A stretch of DNA of 64,000 nucleotides from Skermanella mucosa. GTDB lineage: Bacteria; Pseudomonadota; Alphaproteobacteria; Azospirillales; Azospirillaceae. The first letter of the stretch is position 1, and every line of letters begins with the position of its first letter. A program made the translations under genes and the position numbers. Positions 25,871 to 35,136 of the stretch are shown one piece after another. Location: contig NZ_CP086106.1 of NCBI RefSeq assembly GCF_016765655.2, forward strand, positions 1,362,501 to 1,426,500. Reading direction: 5' to 3'. The notes under the pieces were generated by a model that was not told where the DNA came from, did no database searches, and saw only the letters and a list, made by a program, of their open reading frames with translations.

Positions 25871-27187
25871 TCACCCCCAAAGCAGCCCCGCCGAAATCAC
25901 CACCCCCGTCACCACCAGCACGATCAGGCAGAACCCCATCACGTCCTTCGCCTTCAGCCCCGCGATCGCCAGCGCCGGCAGGGCCCAGAAGGGTTGGATC
26001 AGGTTGGTCCAGGCGTCGCCCCAGGCGACGGCCATGGCGACCTTGGGGAGGTCGGCCTTCAGCTCCATTGCGGCGGGAAGCATCACCTGGGACTGCACCG
26101 CCCACTGGCCGCCGCCCGAGGGGATCAGGATGTTCAGCAGGCCGGCGCTCCAGAAGGTGAAGAGGGGCAGGGTGTCGGCGGTGGAGAAGGAGACGAACCA
26201 TTCGGACAGGCTCCGGGCCAGGCCGGATTCCACCATCATCCCCATGATGCCGGCGTAGAAGGGGAATTGGATGACGATGCCGGCGGCACCCTTCACGGCT
26301 TCCTGGAGGCTGTGGAGGAAGCGGTAGGGCGTGCCGTGCAGCAGGATGCCGAGGAACAGGAACGTGAAGTTGACGATGTTCAGGTTCAGCGCCAGGCCCT
26401 TGTCGATCACATAGAGCGCGATGAACAGCAGGCCGAGGCCGCCGACGATCCAGGAGATCGCGCGGCTCTGCTCCAGCCAGTCGGCCGGGCGGTCGATTCG
26501 GCCGGCGTCCTCCGGGTCGATGTCCACCAGCTTGGCCGGGTCCACGTGGACGGGCTGGCCGCCATGGCCCAGCATCAGGCGGTTGGTCAACGGGATCAGG
26601 ACGAACAGGGCGGCGACGATGATCAGGTTGTAGCTGCTGAAAAGCGTCTGGCTGGTCGGGACGATGCCGATCAGACTTTCGCTGAAATGGCCGGGAGTGG
26701 CGATGGTCAGGGGGACCGAGCCGGAGAGGCCGCCGTGCCAGATCACGAAGCCGGAATAGGCGCTGGCGATCAGCAGGCGGTAGTCCACCGTCGGGACGGC
26801 GCGGGCGAGCTGGCGGGCGAACAGGGCGCCGATGACGAGGCCGAAGCCCCAGTTGATCCAACTTGCCGCCAGGGACACCAGCGTGACCATGACGATGGCC
26901 TGTCCCGGCGTCTTCGCCAGCCGGGCGATGGCGGAGAGTATGCGCCTGAAGAAGGGCGTGCTGGCCAGAACGAAGCCGGTCACCAGCACCAGCACCATCT
27001 GCATGCTGAATTCCAGCAGCTGCCAGAACCCGCCGCCCCAGTAGCGGGCCATGGCGAGCGGCGAGGCGCCTTCGAACAGGATGCCGGCGGCATAGACGAG
27101 CAGGGTCAGCAGCAGCACGAGAACGTAAGGGTCGGGCAGGTAACGCTCGACCAGGTTCGTGGACCAGTTGGTTGCTGCGCCCAGCAT
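25871..27187 (-). CDS. atoE: Short-chain fatty acid transporter (AtoE/TIGR00366 family)
   Basis: 438 residues, about ten to twelve membrane segments, no signal peptide. Family strings are readable: SWINWGFGLVIGALFAR, YSGFVIWHGGLSGSVPL, IQFPFYAGIMGMM, and PSGGGQWAVQSQVM near the C-terminus. The family imports short-chain fatty acids such as acetoacetate or butyrate. The ATG at 27187 has GGGGGAG 8 bases upstream; the frame is open 21 codons further up but has no ribosome site. It stands alone, with palindromic repeats upstream. Confidence 0.9.
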   Translation of the reverse strand: MLGAATNWSTNLVERYLPDPYVLVLLLTLLVYAAGILFEGASPLAMARYWGGGFWQLLEFSMQMVLVLVTGFVLASTPFFRRILSAIARLAKTPGQAIVMVTLVSLAASWINWGFGLVIGALFARQLARAVPTVDYRLLIASAYSGFVIWHGGLSGSVPLTIATPGHFSESLIGIVPTSQTLFSSYNLIIVAALFVLIPLTNRLMLGHGGQPVHVDPAKLVDIDPEDAGRIDRPADWLEQSRAISWIVGGLGLLFIALYVIDKGLALNLNIVNFTFLFLGILLHGTPYRFLHSLQEAVKGAAGIVIQFPFYAGIMGMMVESGLARSLSEWFVSFSTADTLPLFTFWSAGLLNILIPSGGGQWAVQSQVMLPAAMELKADLPKVAMAVAWGDAWTNLIQPFWALPALAIAGLKAKDVMGFCLIVLVVTGVVISAGLLWG

Positions 27188-27334
27188 TGGCGTCTCCCCC
27201 TTGTTGATTCCGTGCCGGCGTGCGGTGCCGGGTCGGGTGTTTGCGGGCAATCAACCCGCAGGGGAGCCGGAAGTTCAGGGGTTGTGGAAGAATGCCGGGG
27301 GCTGTCGCGAATCGGGAGCTGGCTCCCCTTCGTC

Positions 27335-27358
27335 ATGCGCGGGTTTGACCCCGCGCAT
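27335..27358. repeat. Dispersed REP-like palindrome, same family as the 145-bp array
   Basis: ATGCGCGGG (27335-27343) and CCCGCGCAT (27350-27358) form a perfect 9-bp stem. The sequence repeats the core of the units at 20932-22983. It lies upstream of the fatty acid transporter gene and may affect mRNA ends. Confidence 0.8.
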
Positions 27359-27394
27359 CCGCGCGCGCGTTGGCATGATCAAGGTTGCGCGTGG

Positions 27395-27417
27395 ATGGCC
27401 GGATCAAGTCCGGCCAT
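27395..27417. repeat. Second palindrome, ATGGCCGGA/TCCGGCCAT
   Basis: A perfect 9-bp inverted repeat around a TCAAG loop, 37 bp after the REP-like palindrome. It reads like the abundant GGCCGGATCAAGTCCGGCC elements of alphaproteobacteria. The rest of the gap 27188-27469 has nothing else that I can name. Confidence 0.75.
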
Positions 27418-27469
27418 GATGAAAAGGAAGCGTTTCAGTCTCTTGGCATGGCCTGTGCGGCGATGGCCG

Positions 27470-27646
27470 TCAGTCCAGGATCGTGCCTAGCAGGCCGCCG
27501 CCGGCGCCGCCGATCACGGCTCCGCGCTTGCCGTCCACGGCATAGCCGCCGGCGGCGCCGACTCCCGTGCCGACCATCTGTTCCGTCGAGCATGCTCCCA
27601 GCGCCAGCAGGGCGAATACAACACCGATAAGCTGCTTCTTGCTCAT
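27470..27646 (-). CDS. Small glycine-zipper lipoprotein
   Basis: 58 residues. MSKKQLIGVVFALLALGAC is a lipoprotein signal with lipobox ALGAC. The mature part carries glycine-zipper repeats (VGTGVGAAGGYAVDG, GAVIGGAGGGLLG) as in SlyB/OsmB-type outer-membrane proteins. The ATG at 27646 has GGAGAT just upstream. It is 82 bp from the 2-hydroxyacid dehydrogenase gene upstream. Function is unknown; such proteins often rise under envelope stress. Confidence 0.85.
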   Translation of the reverse strand: MSKKQLIGVVFALLALGACSTEQMVGTGVGAAGGYAVDGKRGAVIGGAGGGLLGTILD

Positions 27647-27727
27647 GATTTGATCTCCTTCTGAGCATTTAACAGACAAGCCGGTGTTTCATTCCCTGGG
27701 GCGAGGGGGTGCGGCGGCGGTACTGCT

Positions 27728-28708
27728 TCAGGCCTTGCCGGACTTCTTCGCGGCTACTTCGCGCGTCTCGGCCACGGGGCTCAGCGCGCCGCGGCCGTCG
27801 AACCAGGAGACGAGGTTGTCCACCACGAGCTGGCCCATGGCGTTGCGGGTGTGGACCGTGCCGGAAGCCACGTGGGGCAGCAGCACGGTGTTCTCCATCG
27901 CGATCAGCTCGGCCGGGACGTTGGGCTCGTCGGCATAGACGTCCAGGCCGGCGGCCAGGATCGCCCGGGAGCGGAGCGCCTCGATCAGGGCGGCCTCGTC
28001 CACCACGGTGCCGCGGCCGACATTGACGAAGATGCCGTCGGGTCCGAGGGCATCGAAGATTTCGCGGCCGACCATCCGCTCGGTCGAGGCGCCGCCGGGA
28101 ATGACCGAGATCAGCACGTCCACCTGGCGGGCCAGATCGACCGCGTCGGCGACATAGGCGTAGTCGACGCCGTCCTGCCGGGTGCGGCCATGGTAGGAGA
28201 TCGGCAGGCCGAAGGCTTCGAGTCGCTTGGCGATTGCCTTGCCGATCCGGCCCAGGCCGAGGATGCCGACCTTGCGCCCGCGCAGCGACGCGGTGAGCGG
28301 GAAGGCTCCCGAGGGCCACTTTCCGTCGCGCAGGTGGCGCTCGGCTTCCGGGATGCGGCGCACCGTCGAGATCAGCAGGCCGATCGTGAGGTCCGCGACC
28401 TCGTCGGTCAGCACGTCGGGGGTGTTGGTCACGACGATGCCGTTGCCGCCGGCCCACTTGGCGTCGATCTGGTCATAGCCGACGCCGAAGGCGGAGACGA
28501 TCTCCAGCGCGGGGAGCCTGCCCATCAGCTGCTCGTTCAGCGGGGCGTGCCCGCCGGCGGCGATGCCGCGGATCCGGGGGCCGTGCTCGGCCAGGAAAGC
28601 GTCCCGGTCGGCGACCTCCCACAGCCGGTGAACGGTGAACAGGCGGTCGATCTGGTCGGCGACCACGGGCATCATCGGGGCGATCTGAAGGATTTCCGGG
28701 CGGGCCAT
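27728..28708 (-). CDS. 2-hydroxyacid dehydrogenase (glyoxylate/hydroxypyruvate reductase-like)
   Basis: 326 residues of the D-isomer-specific 2-hydroxyacid dehydrogenase family. The NAD(P) motif is GILGLGRIGKAIAKRL. Catalytic residues appear as R in FVNVGRGTVVDE, E in DVYADEPNVP and H in LLPHVASGTVHTR. The substrate-side N-terminus contains SAFGVGYDQID. It reduces or oxidises small 2-keto/2-hydroxy acids, and it is divergent from the sugar-acid cluster that starts at 28898, so a role in the same pathway is plausible. The ATG at 28708 fits the family length; a GTG five codons upstream is possible. Confidence 0.9.
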   Translation of the reverse strand: MARPEILQIAPMMPVVADQIDRLFTVHRLWEVADRDAFLAEHGPRIRGIAAGGHAPLNEQLMGRLPALEIVSAFGVGYDQIDAKWAGGNGIVVTNTPDVLTDEVADLTIGLLISTVRRIPEAERHLRDGKWPSGAFPLTASLRGRKVGILGLGRIGKAIAKRLEAFGLPISYHGRTRQDGVDYAYVADAVDLARQVDVLISVIPGGASTERMVGREIFDALGPDGIFVNVGRGTVVDEAALIEALRSRAILAAGLDVYADEPNVPAELIAMENTVLLPHVASGTVHTRNAMGQLVVDNLVSWFDGRGALSPVAETREVAAKKSGKA

Positions 28709-28897
28709 GGCTTGTATCAGCACCTTTGTTGTCTGTTCCCTCCGCCTTGTGTCCGGCGGCTACACACCATGGCGCGTCTGTCAACTCCAGGCAAGTTTCG
28801 TTCCAAAAGAAAACAAGCTTTGTCGTGGCATAAAGCCGCGTTACAGTTCTCGAAAGCCTCCGGACCAGAGAGGCGCAATCAGGGGGGAGATGAGCCC

Positions 28898-29627
28898 GTG
28901 GCGACTGGCACGGACATTCTCGATACCATACGCACGCGGCTTTTCACGGCCGTGCTGGGCGACGTCATGGACACGCGCGGGCTGACCCGCCAGTTCCTGC
29001 CGCCGGCGATCCGCCCGATCGATCCCGACACCGCTCCCGCCAGGGTGATGGCCGGCCGGGCCATGCCCGTGCTGGAGGCCGACTGCTGTGGCGACGTGGA
29101 GTGGCGGGGGGGCCGGGTCCGGGGGTGGTCCCGGGAGCGGGCAGGGGGGAGGAAATCCCTTTCCGTTCGGGTTGATGCTCCGCGCGCTCGACGAGCTGCA
29201 GCGGGACGAGGTCTATGTCTGCACCGGCGGCTCGCCGCGCTATGCGCTGTGGGGCGAGCTGATGAGCACGCGCGCCCGTGCGCTGGGAGCGGCGGGGGCG
29301 GTGGTGGACGGGTTCCACCGCGACACGCTGGGGATCAGGAAGCTCGGTTTCCCGGTGTATTCCCACGGCTCCTATGCCCAGGACCAGCGGATGCGCGGGC
29401 GGGTCATCGACTTCCGCTGCCCGATCGAGTTCGGCAACGGCGTCCGGATCAATCCCGGCGACGTGGTCGTCGCCGACATCGACGGCGTGGTGGTCGTTCC
29501 GGCCGACCATGCCGCCGACATCGTGGCACTGGCGCTGGAGAAGGTCGAAGGCGAGGAGAGCGTCCGGCAGATGATCGAGCGGGGCGAGCGCACCGAGGAC
29601 ATCTTCGGGAGGACCGGCATCATGTAG
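28898..29627 (+). pseudogene. RraA-family aldolase with a +1 frameshift
   Basis: The gene starts at GTG 28898 after an AGGGGGGAGA ribosome site and reads ATGTDILDTIRTRLFTAVLG, on to GRAMPVLEADC near 29090. The family then continues in the next frame, from NPFPFGLMLRALDELQ through YALWGELMSTRA, GSYAQDQRMRGRVIDF and VVADIDGVVVVPADHA to the stop at 29627. One extra base, most simply within the G7 run 29106-29112, explains it. RraA-like proteins are metal-dependent lyases for 4-hydroxy-2-oxoacids (HMG aldolase type). The join lies in a Gly-rich linker unusual for the family. A sequencing error in this G-rich stretch is quite possible, and the enzyme may be intact in the organism. Confidence 0.75.
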
Positions 29628-29701
29628 CGGAACCCGAGAGCGCGCCGGTCCCGATGTTTCTTTATCTAACAATCAAAAAACGAGAACGGGGAGAAGAAGC
29701 G

Positions 29702-31069
29702 ATGAAGTCGTTGTTGGGTGCGGTTCTGGCCGTCTGCATGGCCGCGACGGCGGGCCAGGCGATGGCCCAGGAAAAGCTGAACGTCTATTGGGTCAAGGGC
29801 TTCTACAAGTCCGAGGACGACGCGCTGTTCGAGGCGATCAGGAAGTTCGAGCAGAAGACCGGAGTCAAGGTCGAGCTGTCCCAGTACCCCGTGCAGGACA
29901 TGATCCCCAAGACGGTCGCGGCGCTGGATTCCGGCACGCCGCCGGATGTCGCCTATGCCGACGTCTATGATTTCCAGGTCACCGGCAAATGGGCCTTCGA
30001 GGGCCGGCTGGAGGACATCACCGACGTCCTGGAGCCGATGAAGGACCGGTTCGCGCCGAACACCGTGGAGACGGCGTACCTGCTGAACGAGAGCACGGGC
30101 AAGCGCGCCTATTACGCCTTCCCGATCAAGCAGCAGACCATGCATATCCAGTACTGGATCGACATGCTGAACGAGGCGGGTTTCCAGGAGTCGGACATCC
30201 CCAAGACCTGGAAGGAATACTGGGCCTTCTGGTGCGGCAAGGTGCAGCCGGCCTACCGCAAGGCTTCTGGCCAGCGGGCCTATGGCATCGGGCAGCCGCT
30301 GGGCGTGGACAGCAGCGACTCCTTCTATTCGTTCCTGACCTTCGCCGACGCCTACAACGTCAAGATGGTCAACGACGACGGCAAGCTGCTGGTCGACGAT
30401 CCCAAGGTCCGGGAAGGCTTGGTCGGCGCGCTGACCGATTATACCGACCCCTATGGCAAGGGCTGCGCGCCGCCGTCGGCCACGAGCTGGAAGGACCCGG
30501 ACAACAATGTCTCCTTCCACAACAAGACCACCGCCCTGACCCACAACGCGACCATCTCGATCGCGGCCAAGTGGCTGGACGACATGAACAACGCGACCCT
30601 GACCCAGGAGCAGCGGGACCAGGCCAAGAAGAACTATGACCAGCTGATCCGCACGGCGGGTTTCCCGCAGAAGCCCGACGGCAGCAAGATGGTCTACCGC
30701 GCGGCGGTCAAGACCGGCGTGATCTTCTCCAACGCCCGCAACAAGGAGCGCGGCAAGGAATTCGTGAGGTTCCTGCTCGAGGAGGAGAACCTGACCCCCT
30801 ATGTGGAGGGCTCGCTCGGCCGCTGGTTCCCGGTCACCAAGGAGGGGCAGGAGCGTCCGTTCTGGAAGGCCGATCCGCACCGGCTGTCGGTCTACAACCA
30901 GTTCAAGGACGGCACCGTGACCTTCGAGTTCACCAAGAACTACAAGTTCACGATCCTGAACAACGAGAATGTCTGGGCCAAGGCGGCCAACCGGGTCATC
31001 AACGAGAAGGTGCCGGTGGACAAGGCGGTCGATGAGATGATCACCCGCATCAAGGCGGTCGCGGGCTGA
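29702..31069 (+). CDS. ABC sugar-type solute-binding protein
   Basis: 455 residues. The signal peptide runs to about residue 22 (MKSLLGAVLAVCMAATAG, site AMA-Q). The mature part is a family-1 type extracellular binding protein (KFEQKTGVKVELSQYP, PPDVAYADVYD, YAFPIKQQTMHIQYW). It would bind a carbohydrate or sugar acid in the periplasm and deliver it to the permeases at 31153 and 32039. GGGGAGAAG precedes the ATG. A hairpin follows the stop. The ligand is unknown; nearby aldolase and enolase-superfamily genes argue for a sugar acid. Confidence 0.92.
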   Translation: MKSLLGAVLAVCMAATAGQAMAQEKLNVYWVKGFYKSEDDALFEAIRKFEQKTGVKVELSQYPVQDMIPKTVAALDSGTPPDVAYADVYDFQVTGKWAFEGRLEDITDVLEPMKDRFAPNTVETAYLLNESTGKRAYYAFPIKQQTMHIQYWIDMLNEAGFQESDIPKTWKEYWAFWCGKVQPAYRKASGQRAYGIGQPLGVDSSDSFYSFLTFADAYNVKMVNDDGKLLVDDPKVREGLVGALTDYTDPYGKGCAPPSATSWKDPDNNVSFHNKTTALTHNATISIAAKWLDDMNNATLTQEQRDQAKKNYDQLIRTAGFPQKPDGSKMVYRAAVKTGVIFSNARNKERGKEFVRFLLEEENLTPYVEGSLGRWFPVTKEGQERPFWKADPHRLSVYNQFKDGTVTFEFTKNYKFTILNNENVWAKAANRVINEKVPVDKAVDEMITRIKAVAG

Positions 31070-31084
31070 TCCCGGCACGATGAG

Positions 31085-31115
31085 GCGGAGGGGCGGCGGG
31101 ACGCCGGCCCTCCGC
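31085..31115. other. Intercistronic hairpin after the binding-protein gene
   Basis: GCGGAGGG (31085-31092) pairs with CCCTCCGC (31108-31115), and inside it CGGCG pairs with CGCCG around a GGA loop. It lies in the 83-bp gap between the binding-protein gene and the first permease. In many ABC operons such stem-loops protect the binding-protein mRNA and keep its level above that of the permeases. No T-tract follows, so it is not a full terminator. Confidence 0.7.
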
Positions 31116-31152
31116 GGTGCCCGCTTTCCATCCCACCATCACGGCGGACGCG

Positions 31153-32025
31153 ATGAACACGATTGCGGTTTCCGAAACGGATGCCGAGGCCCCGCCGAAG
31201 CGGCGGGGCTGGTCGCCCACACGGGTCTGGGGCACCATCCTGCTGGTGCCCTATGTCCTGGTCTTCCTGTTCTTCGTGGTCTATCCCGTATGCTACGGGT
31301 TCTGGCTGGCGCGGGACCCGCAGAGCTATGTCCAGCTGTTCGAAGATCCGATCTTCGTCCGGTCGATCTTCAACACGCTGGTCTTCCTGCTGATCGGCGT
31401 GAACCTGAAGATGATGGTGGCGCTGCTGCTGTCGGGGTTCTTCCTGCACGACCGGATCTGGATCCGCTGGCTGTCGCTGATCTTCATCCTGCCCTGGGCG
31501 GTGCCGTCGATCCCGACGATCCTGTCCGTGCGCTTCATGCTGAACCCGGAATGGGGCGTGATCAACCAGCTGATCTTCCGGTTCACGGCCGAGGACGGGC
31601 CGAACTGGCTGAACGACCCGACGCTGGGCCTGACCTTCTCCATCCTGGTCCATATCTGGAAGAGCCTGCCGTTCTGGACGCTGATCCTGCTGTCCGGGCG
31701 GCTCGCGATCTCCAAGGACCTGTACGAGGCGGCGTCGGTGGACGGGGCGAGCTCGGTCCAGCAGTTCCGGTTCGTCACCTGGCCGTCGATGAAGACGCTG
31801 TACGTGACCTGCACGGTGCTGTCGATGATCTGGACGCTGGGCGACTTCAACAGCGTCTACCTGCTGACCGGCGGCGGGCCGGCCGACCTGACCCACGTGC
31901 TGGCGACGCTGGGCATCCGGTACCTGCGGCTGGACCAGGTGAACCTGTCCATGGCGGCGATCGTCACGGCGCTGCCGCTGGTGCTTCCGCTGGTCTATTT
32001 CATGATGAAGCGGCTTTCGAAATGA
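31153..32025 (+). CDS. ABC sugar permease, MalF type
   Basis: 290 residues with about six membrane segments, the first at about 22-42 after a short basic N-terminus. The coupling loop, the EAA motif, reads LYEAASVDGASSVQQF, and is the contact for the ATPase. The ATG at 31153 begins MNTIAVSETDAEAPPKRRGW. Part of the import operon; 13 bp ahead of the second permease gene. Partner of the ATPase at 32918. Confidence 0.93.
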   Translation: MNTIAVSETDAEAPPKRRGWSPTRVWGTILLVPYVLVFLFFVVYPVCYGFWLARDPQSYVQLFEDPIFVRSIFNTLVFLLIGVNLKMMVALLLSGFFLHDRIWIRWLSLIFILPWAVPSIPTILSVRFMLNPEWGVINQLIFRFTAEDGPNWLNDPTLGLTFSILVHIWKSLPFWTLILLSGRLAISKDLYEAASVDGASSVQQFRFVTWPSMKTLYVTCTVLSMIWTLGDFNSVYLLTGGGPADLTHVLATLGIRYLRLDQVNLSMAAIVTALPLVLPLVYFMMKRLSK

Positions 32026-32038
32026 CGGGGTTGCCGGA

Positions 32039-32890
32039 ATGAAGAGGTTTTCCCTGGCGGGGATCGCGGGCGAGGCGAAGCTTCTGCTGATCGGCATCCC
32101 GGTCCTGATCTGGACCATGCTGCCCATCTACCACCTGTTCCTGTTCGCGATCTCGCCCCGGGACGCCGCCTTCTCCGGCAATGTCTGGCCGGAGGAGCCG
32201 ACGCTGCGGAACTTCGAGATCGTGCTGAACCAGGACCATTATTTCCTGATCCACTTCTGGCAGCAGCTGGCCAATTCGCTGATCGTGGCGATCGCGACCG
32301 GAGTGCTGACCCTGCTGGTGGCGACCTTCGCCGCCTTCGCGATCAGCAGGCTGAAGGTGGAGGGCGGGCGCACGGTGATGAACCTGGCGCTGTTCACCTA
32401 TTTCATCCCCGCGGCCTTCCTGGCGGTGCCGATGTACCGGACCATGGGGCTGTACGGGCTGCTGAACAGCAAGTGGGCGCTGATCCTGGCAATGGTCACG
32501 GTGGCCTCGCCCTATGCGATCTGGGTGCTGAAGCAGGCCTCGGACAAGCTCCCCTACGAGCTGGACGAGGCGGCGGTGGTGGACGGCGCGTCGCCGATGC
32601 AGCTGTTCTGGATGGTCTATCTGCCGCTGATGAAGCCGTCGCTGGTGGCGGTCGGGACCTATGCGCTGCTGCTGGCGTGGAACGAGTATCTCTACGCCTT
32701 CCTGCTGCTGTCCCGCGACACCGACATCACCCTGCCGGTGGCGCTTGGCAATTTCCTGGCGGCGGACGACTCGCCGTGGGAGCTGCTGATGACCACCGGG
32801 CTGATCTACGCGCTGCCGCCGGCGGCGATCTACTACGCCTTCAAGCGCTACATGGTCTCCGGCCTGACCGCGGGCGCCGTCAAGAGCTGA
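32039..32890 (+). CDS. ABC sugar permease, MalG type
   Basis: 283 residues, six membrane segments. The EAA motif is ELDEAAVVDGASPMQLF. The C-terminal end TAGAVKS is typical of the MalG branch. Forms the heterodimeric channel with the product of 31153-32025. The ATP-binding gene follows after 27 bp. Confidence 0.94.
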   Translation: MKRFSLAGIAGEAKLLLIGIPVLIWTMLPIYHLFLFAISPRDAAFSGNVWPEEPTLRNFEIVLNQDHYFLIHFWQQLANSLIVAIATGVLTLLVATFAAFAISRLKVEGGRTVMNLALFTYFIPAAFLAVPMYRTMGLYGLLNSKWALILAMVTVASPYAIWVLKQASDKLPYELDEAAVVDGASPMQLFWMVYLPLMKPSLVAVGTYALLLAWNEYLYAFLLLSRDTDITLPVALGNFLAADDSPWELLMTTGLIYALPPAAIYYAFKRYMVSGLTAGAVKS

Positions 32891-32917
32891 GCGTGACCGA
32901 CATTTGGGGAATCAATC

Positions 32918-33982
<1,065 letters not shown>

Positions 33983-33988
33983 GGACCA

Positions 33989-35077
33989 ATGGCGAAACTT
34001 GCTTCGATCGAACCAGGGTTCTACCGCATCCCGCTGCCGGTGGTGCTGACCGACAGCACCCATGGCGAGATGAAGGCCTTCGAGCTGAACACCGTCCGGC
34101 TGCGCGATGCCGACGGGGCGGAGGGCGTCGGCTATACCTTCACCGTGGGCCGGAACGGCGGCGCCGTCGATTCCGTGCTGACCCGCGAGATCCCCGAGTT
34201 GATGCAGGGGGAGGAGGCCGACGCGATCGAGTGGCTGTGGCAGAAGGCCTGGTGGGCGCTCCACTATGGCGGGCGGGGCGGCCCGACGGTGCTGGCGCTG
34301 TCGGCCTTCGACATGGCCCTGTGGGACCTGAAGGCTCGGCGGGCCGGGCTGCCGCTGTGGCGGCTGCTGGGCGGCTACGATGCCAAAGTGCCGTGCTATG
34401 CCGGGGGCATCGACCTGGAGCTGCCGTTGGACGCGCTGCTCCGCCAGACCGACGACAACCTCGCCAAGGGGTTCCGGGCGATCAAGATGAAGGTCGGGCG
34501 GCGGGACCTGTTCGAGGATGTCGAGCGGGTCGCGGCGATGCGGGAGCATCTGGGCCGGGGCTTCCCGCTGATGGTGGACGCCAACATGAAGTGGGGGGTG
34601 GACGAGGCGATCCGCGCCGCCCGGGCGCTCCAGCCGTTCGACCTGACCTGGCTGGAGGAGCCGACCATTCCGGACGACCCGGCGGGCCATGCCCGCATCG
34701 TCCGCGAGGGCGGGCTGCCGATCGCGGCCGGCGAGAACCTGCGGACCCTGTGGGAGTTCAAGCTCTACATCGCGGGCGGCGGCGTGACCTATCCGGAGCC
34801 GGACGTCACGAACTGCGGCGGCATCACGCCCTTCATGAAGATCGCTCACCTGGCGGAAGCCTTCAACCTGCCGGTGACCAGCCACGGCGCCCATGACGTG
34901 ACGGTGCATCTGCTGGCCGCCTGCCCGAACCGGTCGTTCCTGGAGGCCCACGGCTTCGGGCTGGACCGCTACATCGCGGAGCCGCTGCGGATCGAGGAGG
35001 GAGTCGCGATCGCACCGGAGCGGCCGGGGCACGGGATGGAGTTCGACTGGAAGGGGTTGGAGAAGATCCGGGGCTGA
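33989..35077 (+). CDS. Mandelate racemase/muconate-lactonizing enzyme family dehydratase
   Basis: 362 residues of the enolase superfamily. K166 and K168 (AIKMKVGRRD) give the KxK catalytic motif. The metal ligands are D in VDANMKW, E in LEEPTIPDD and E in AAGENLRT. The His/Asp end of the barrel appears in TSHGAHDVTVHL. Typical products are sugar-acid dehydratases or racemases. Its place at the end of an ABC import operon and near an RraA-type aldolase and a hydroxyacid dehydrogenase supports a sugar-acid dehydratase role; the exact substrate cannot be read from the sequence. Confidence 0.88.
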   Translation: MAKLASIEPGFYRIPLPVVLTDSTHGEMKAFELNTVRLRDADGAEGVGYTFTVGRNGGAVDSVLTREIPELMQGEEADAIEWLWQKAWWALHYGGRGGPTVLALSAFDMALWDLKARRAGLPLWRLLGGYDAKVPCYAGGIDLELPLDALLRQTDDNLAKGFRAIKMKVGRRDLFEDVERVAAMREHLGRGFPLMVDANMKWGVDEAIRAARALQPFDLTWLEEPTIPDDPAGHARIVREGGLPIAAGENLRTLWEFKLYIAGGGVTYPEPDVTNCGGITPFMKIAHLAEAFNLPVTSHGAHDVTVHLLAACPNRSFLEAHGFGLDRYIAEPLRIEEGVAIAPERPGHGMEFDWKGLEKIRG

Positions 35078-35136
35078 TCCCTTGACCGGAGGCCCGCTCG
35101 CACTAGAACATTATGTGAACGAGTGCGGGCGGGAAA

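Noticed and set aside
27851-31069. One very long frame running through the RraA-type gene into the binding-protein gene
   Set aside because: It joins unrelated pieces by chance. The binding protein starts with a clear signal peptide at 29702, and the RraA-type gene starts at 28898.
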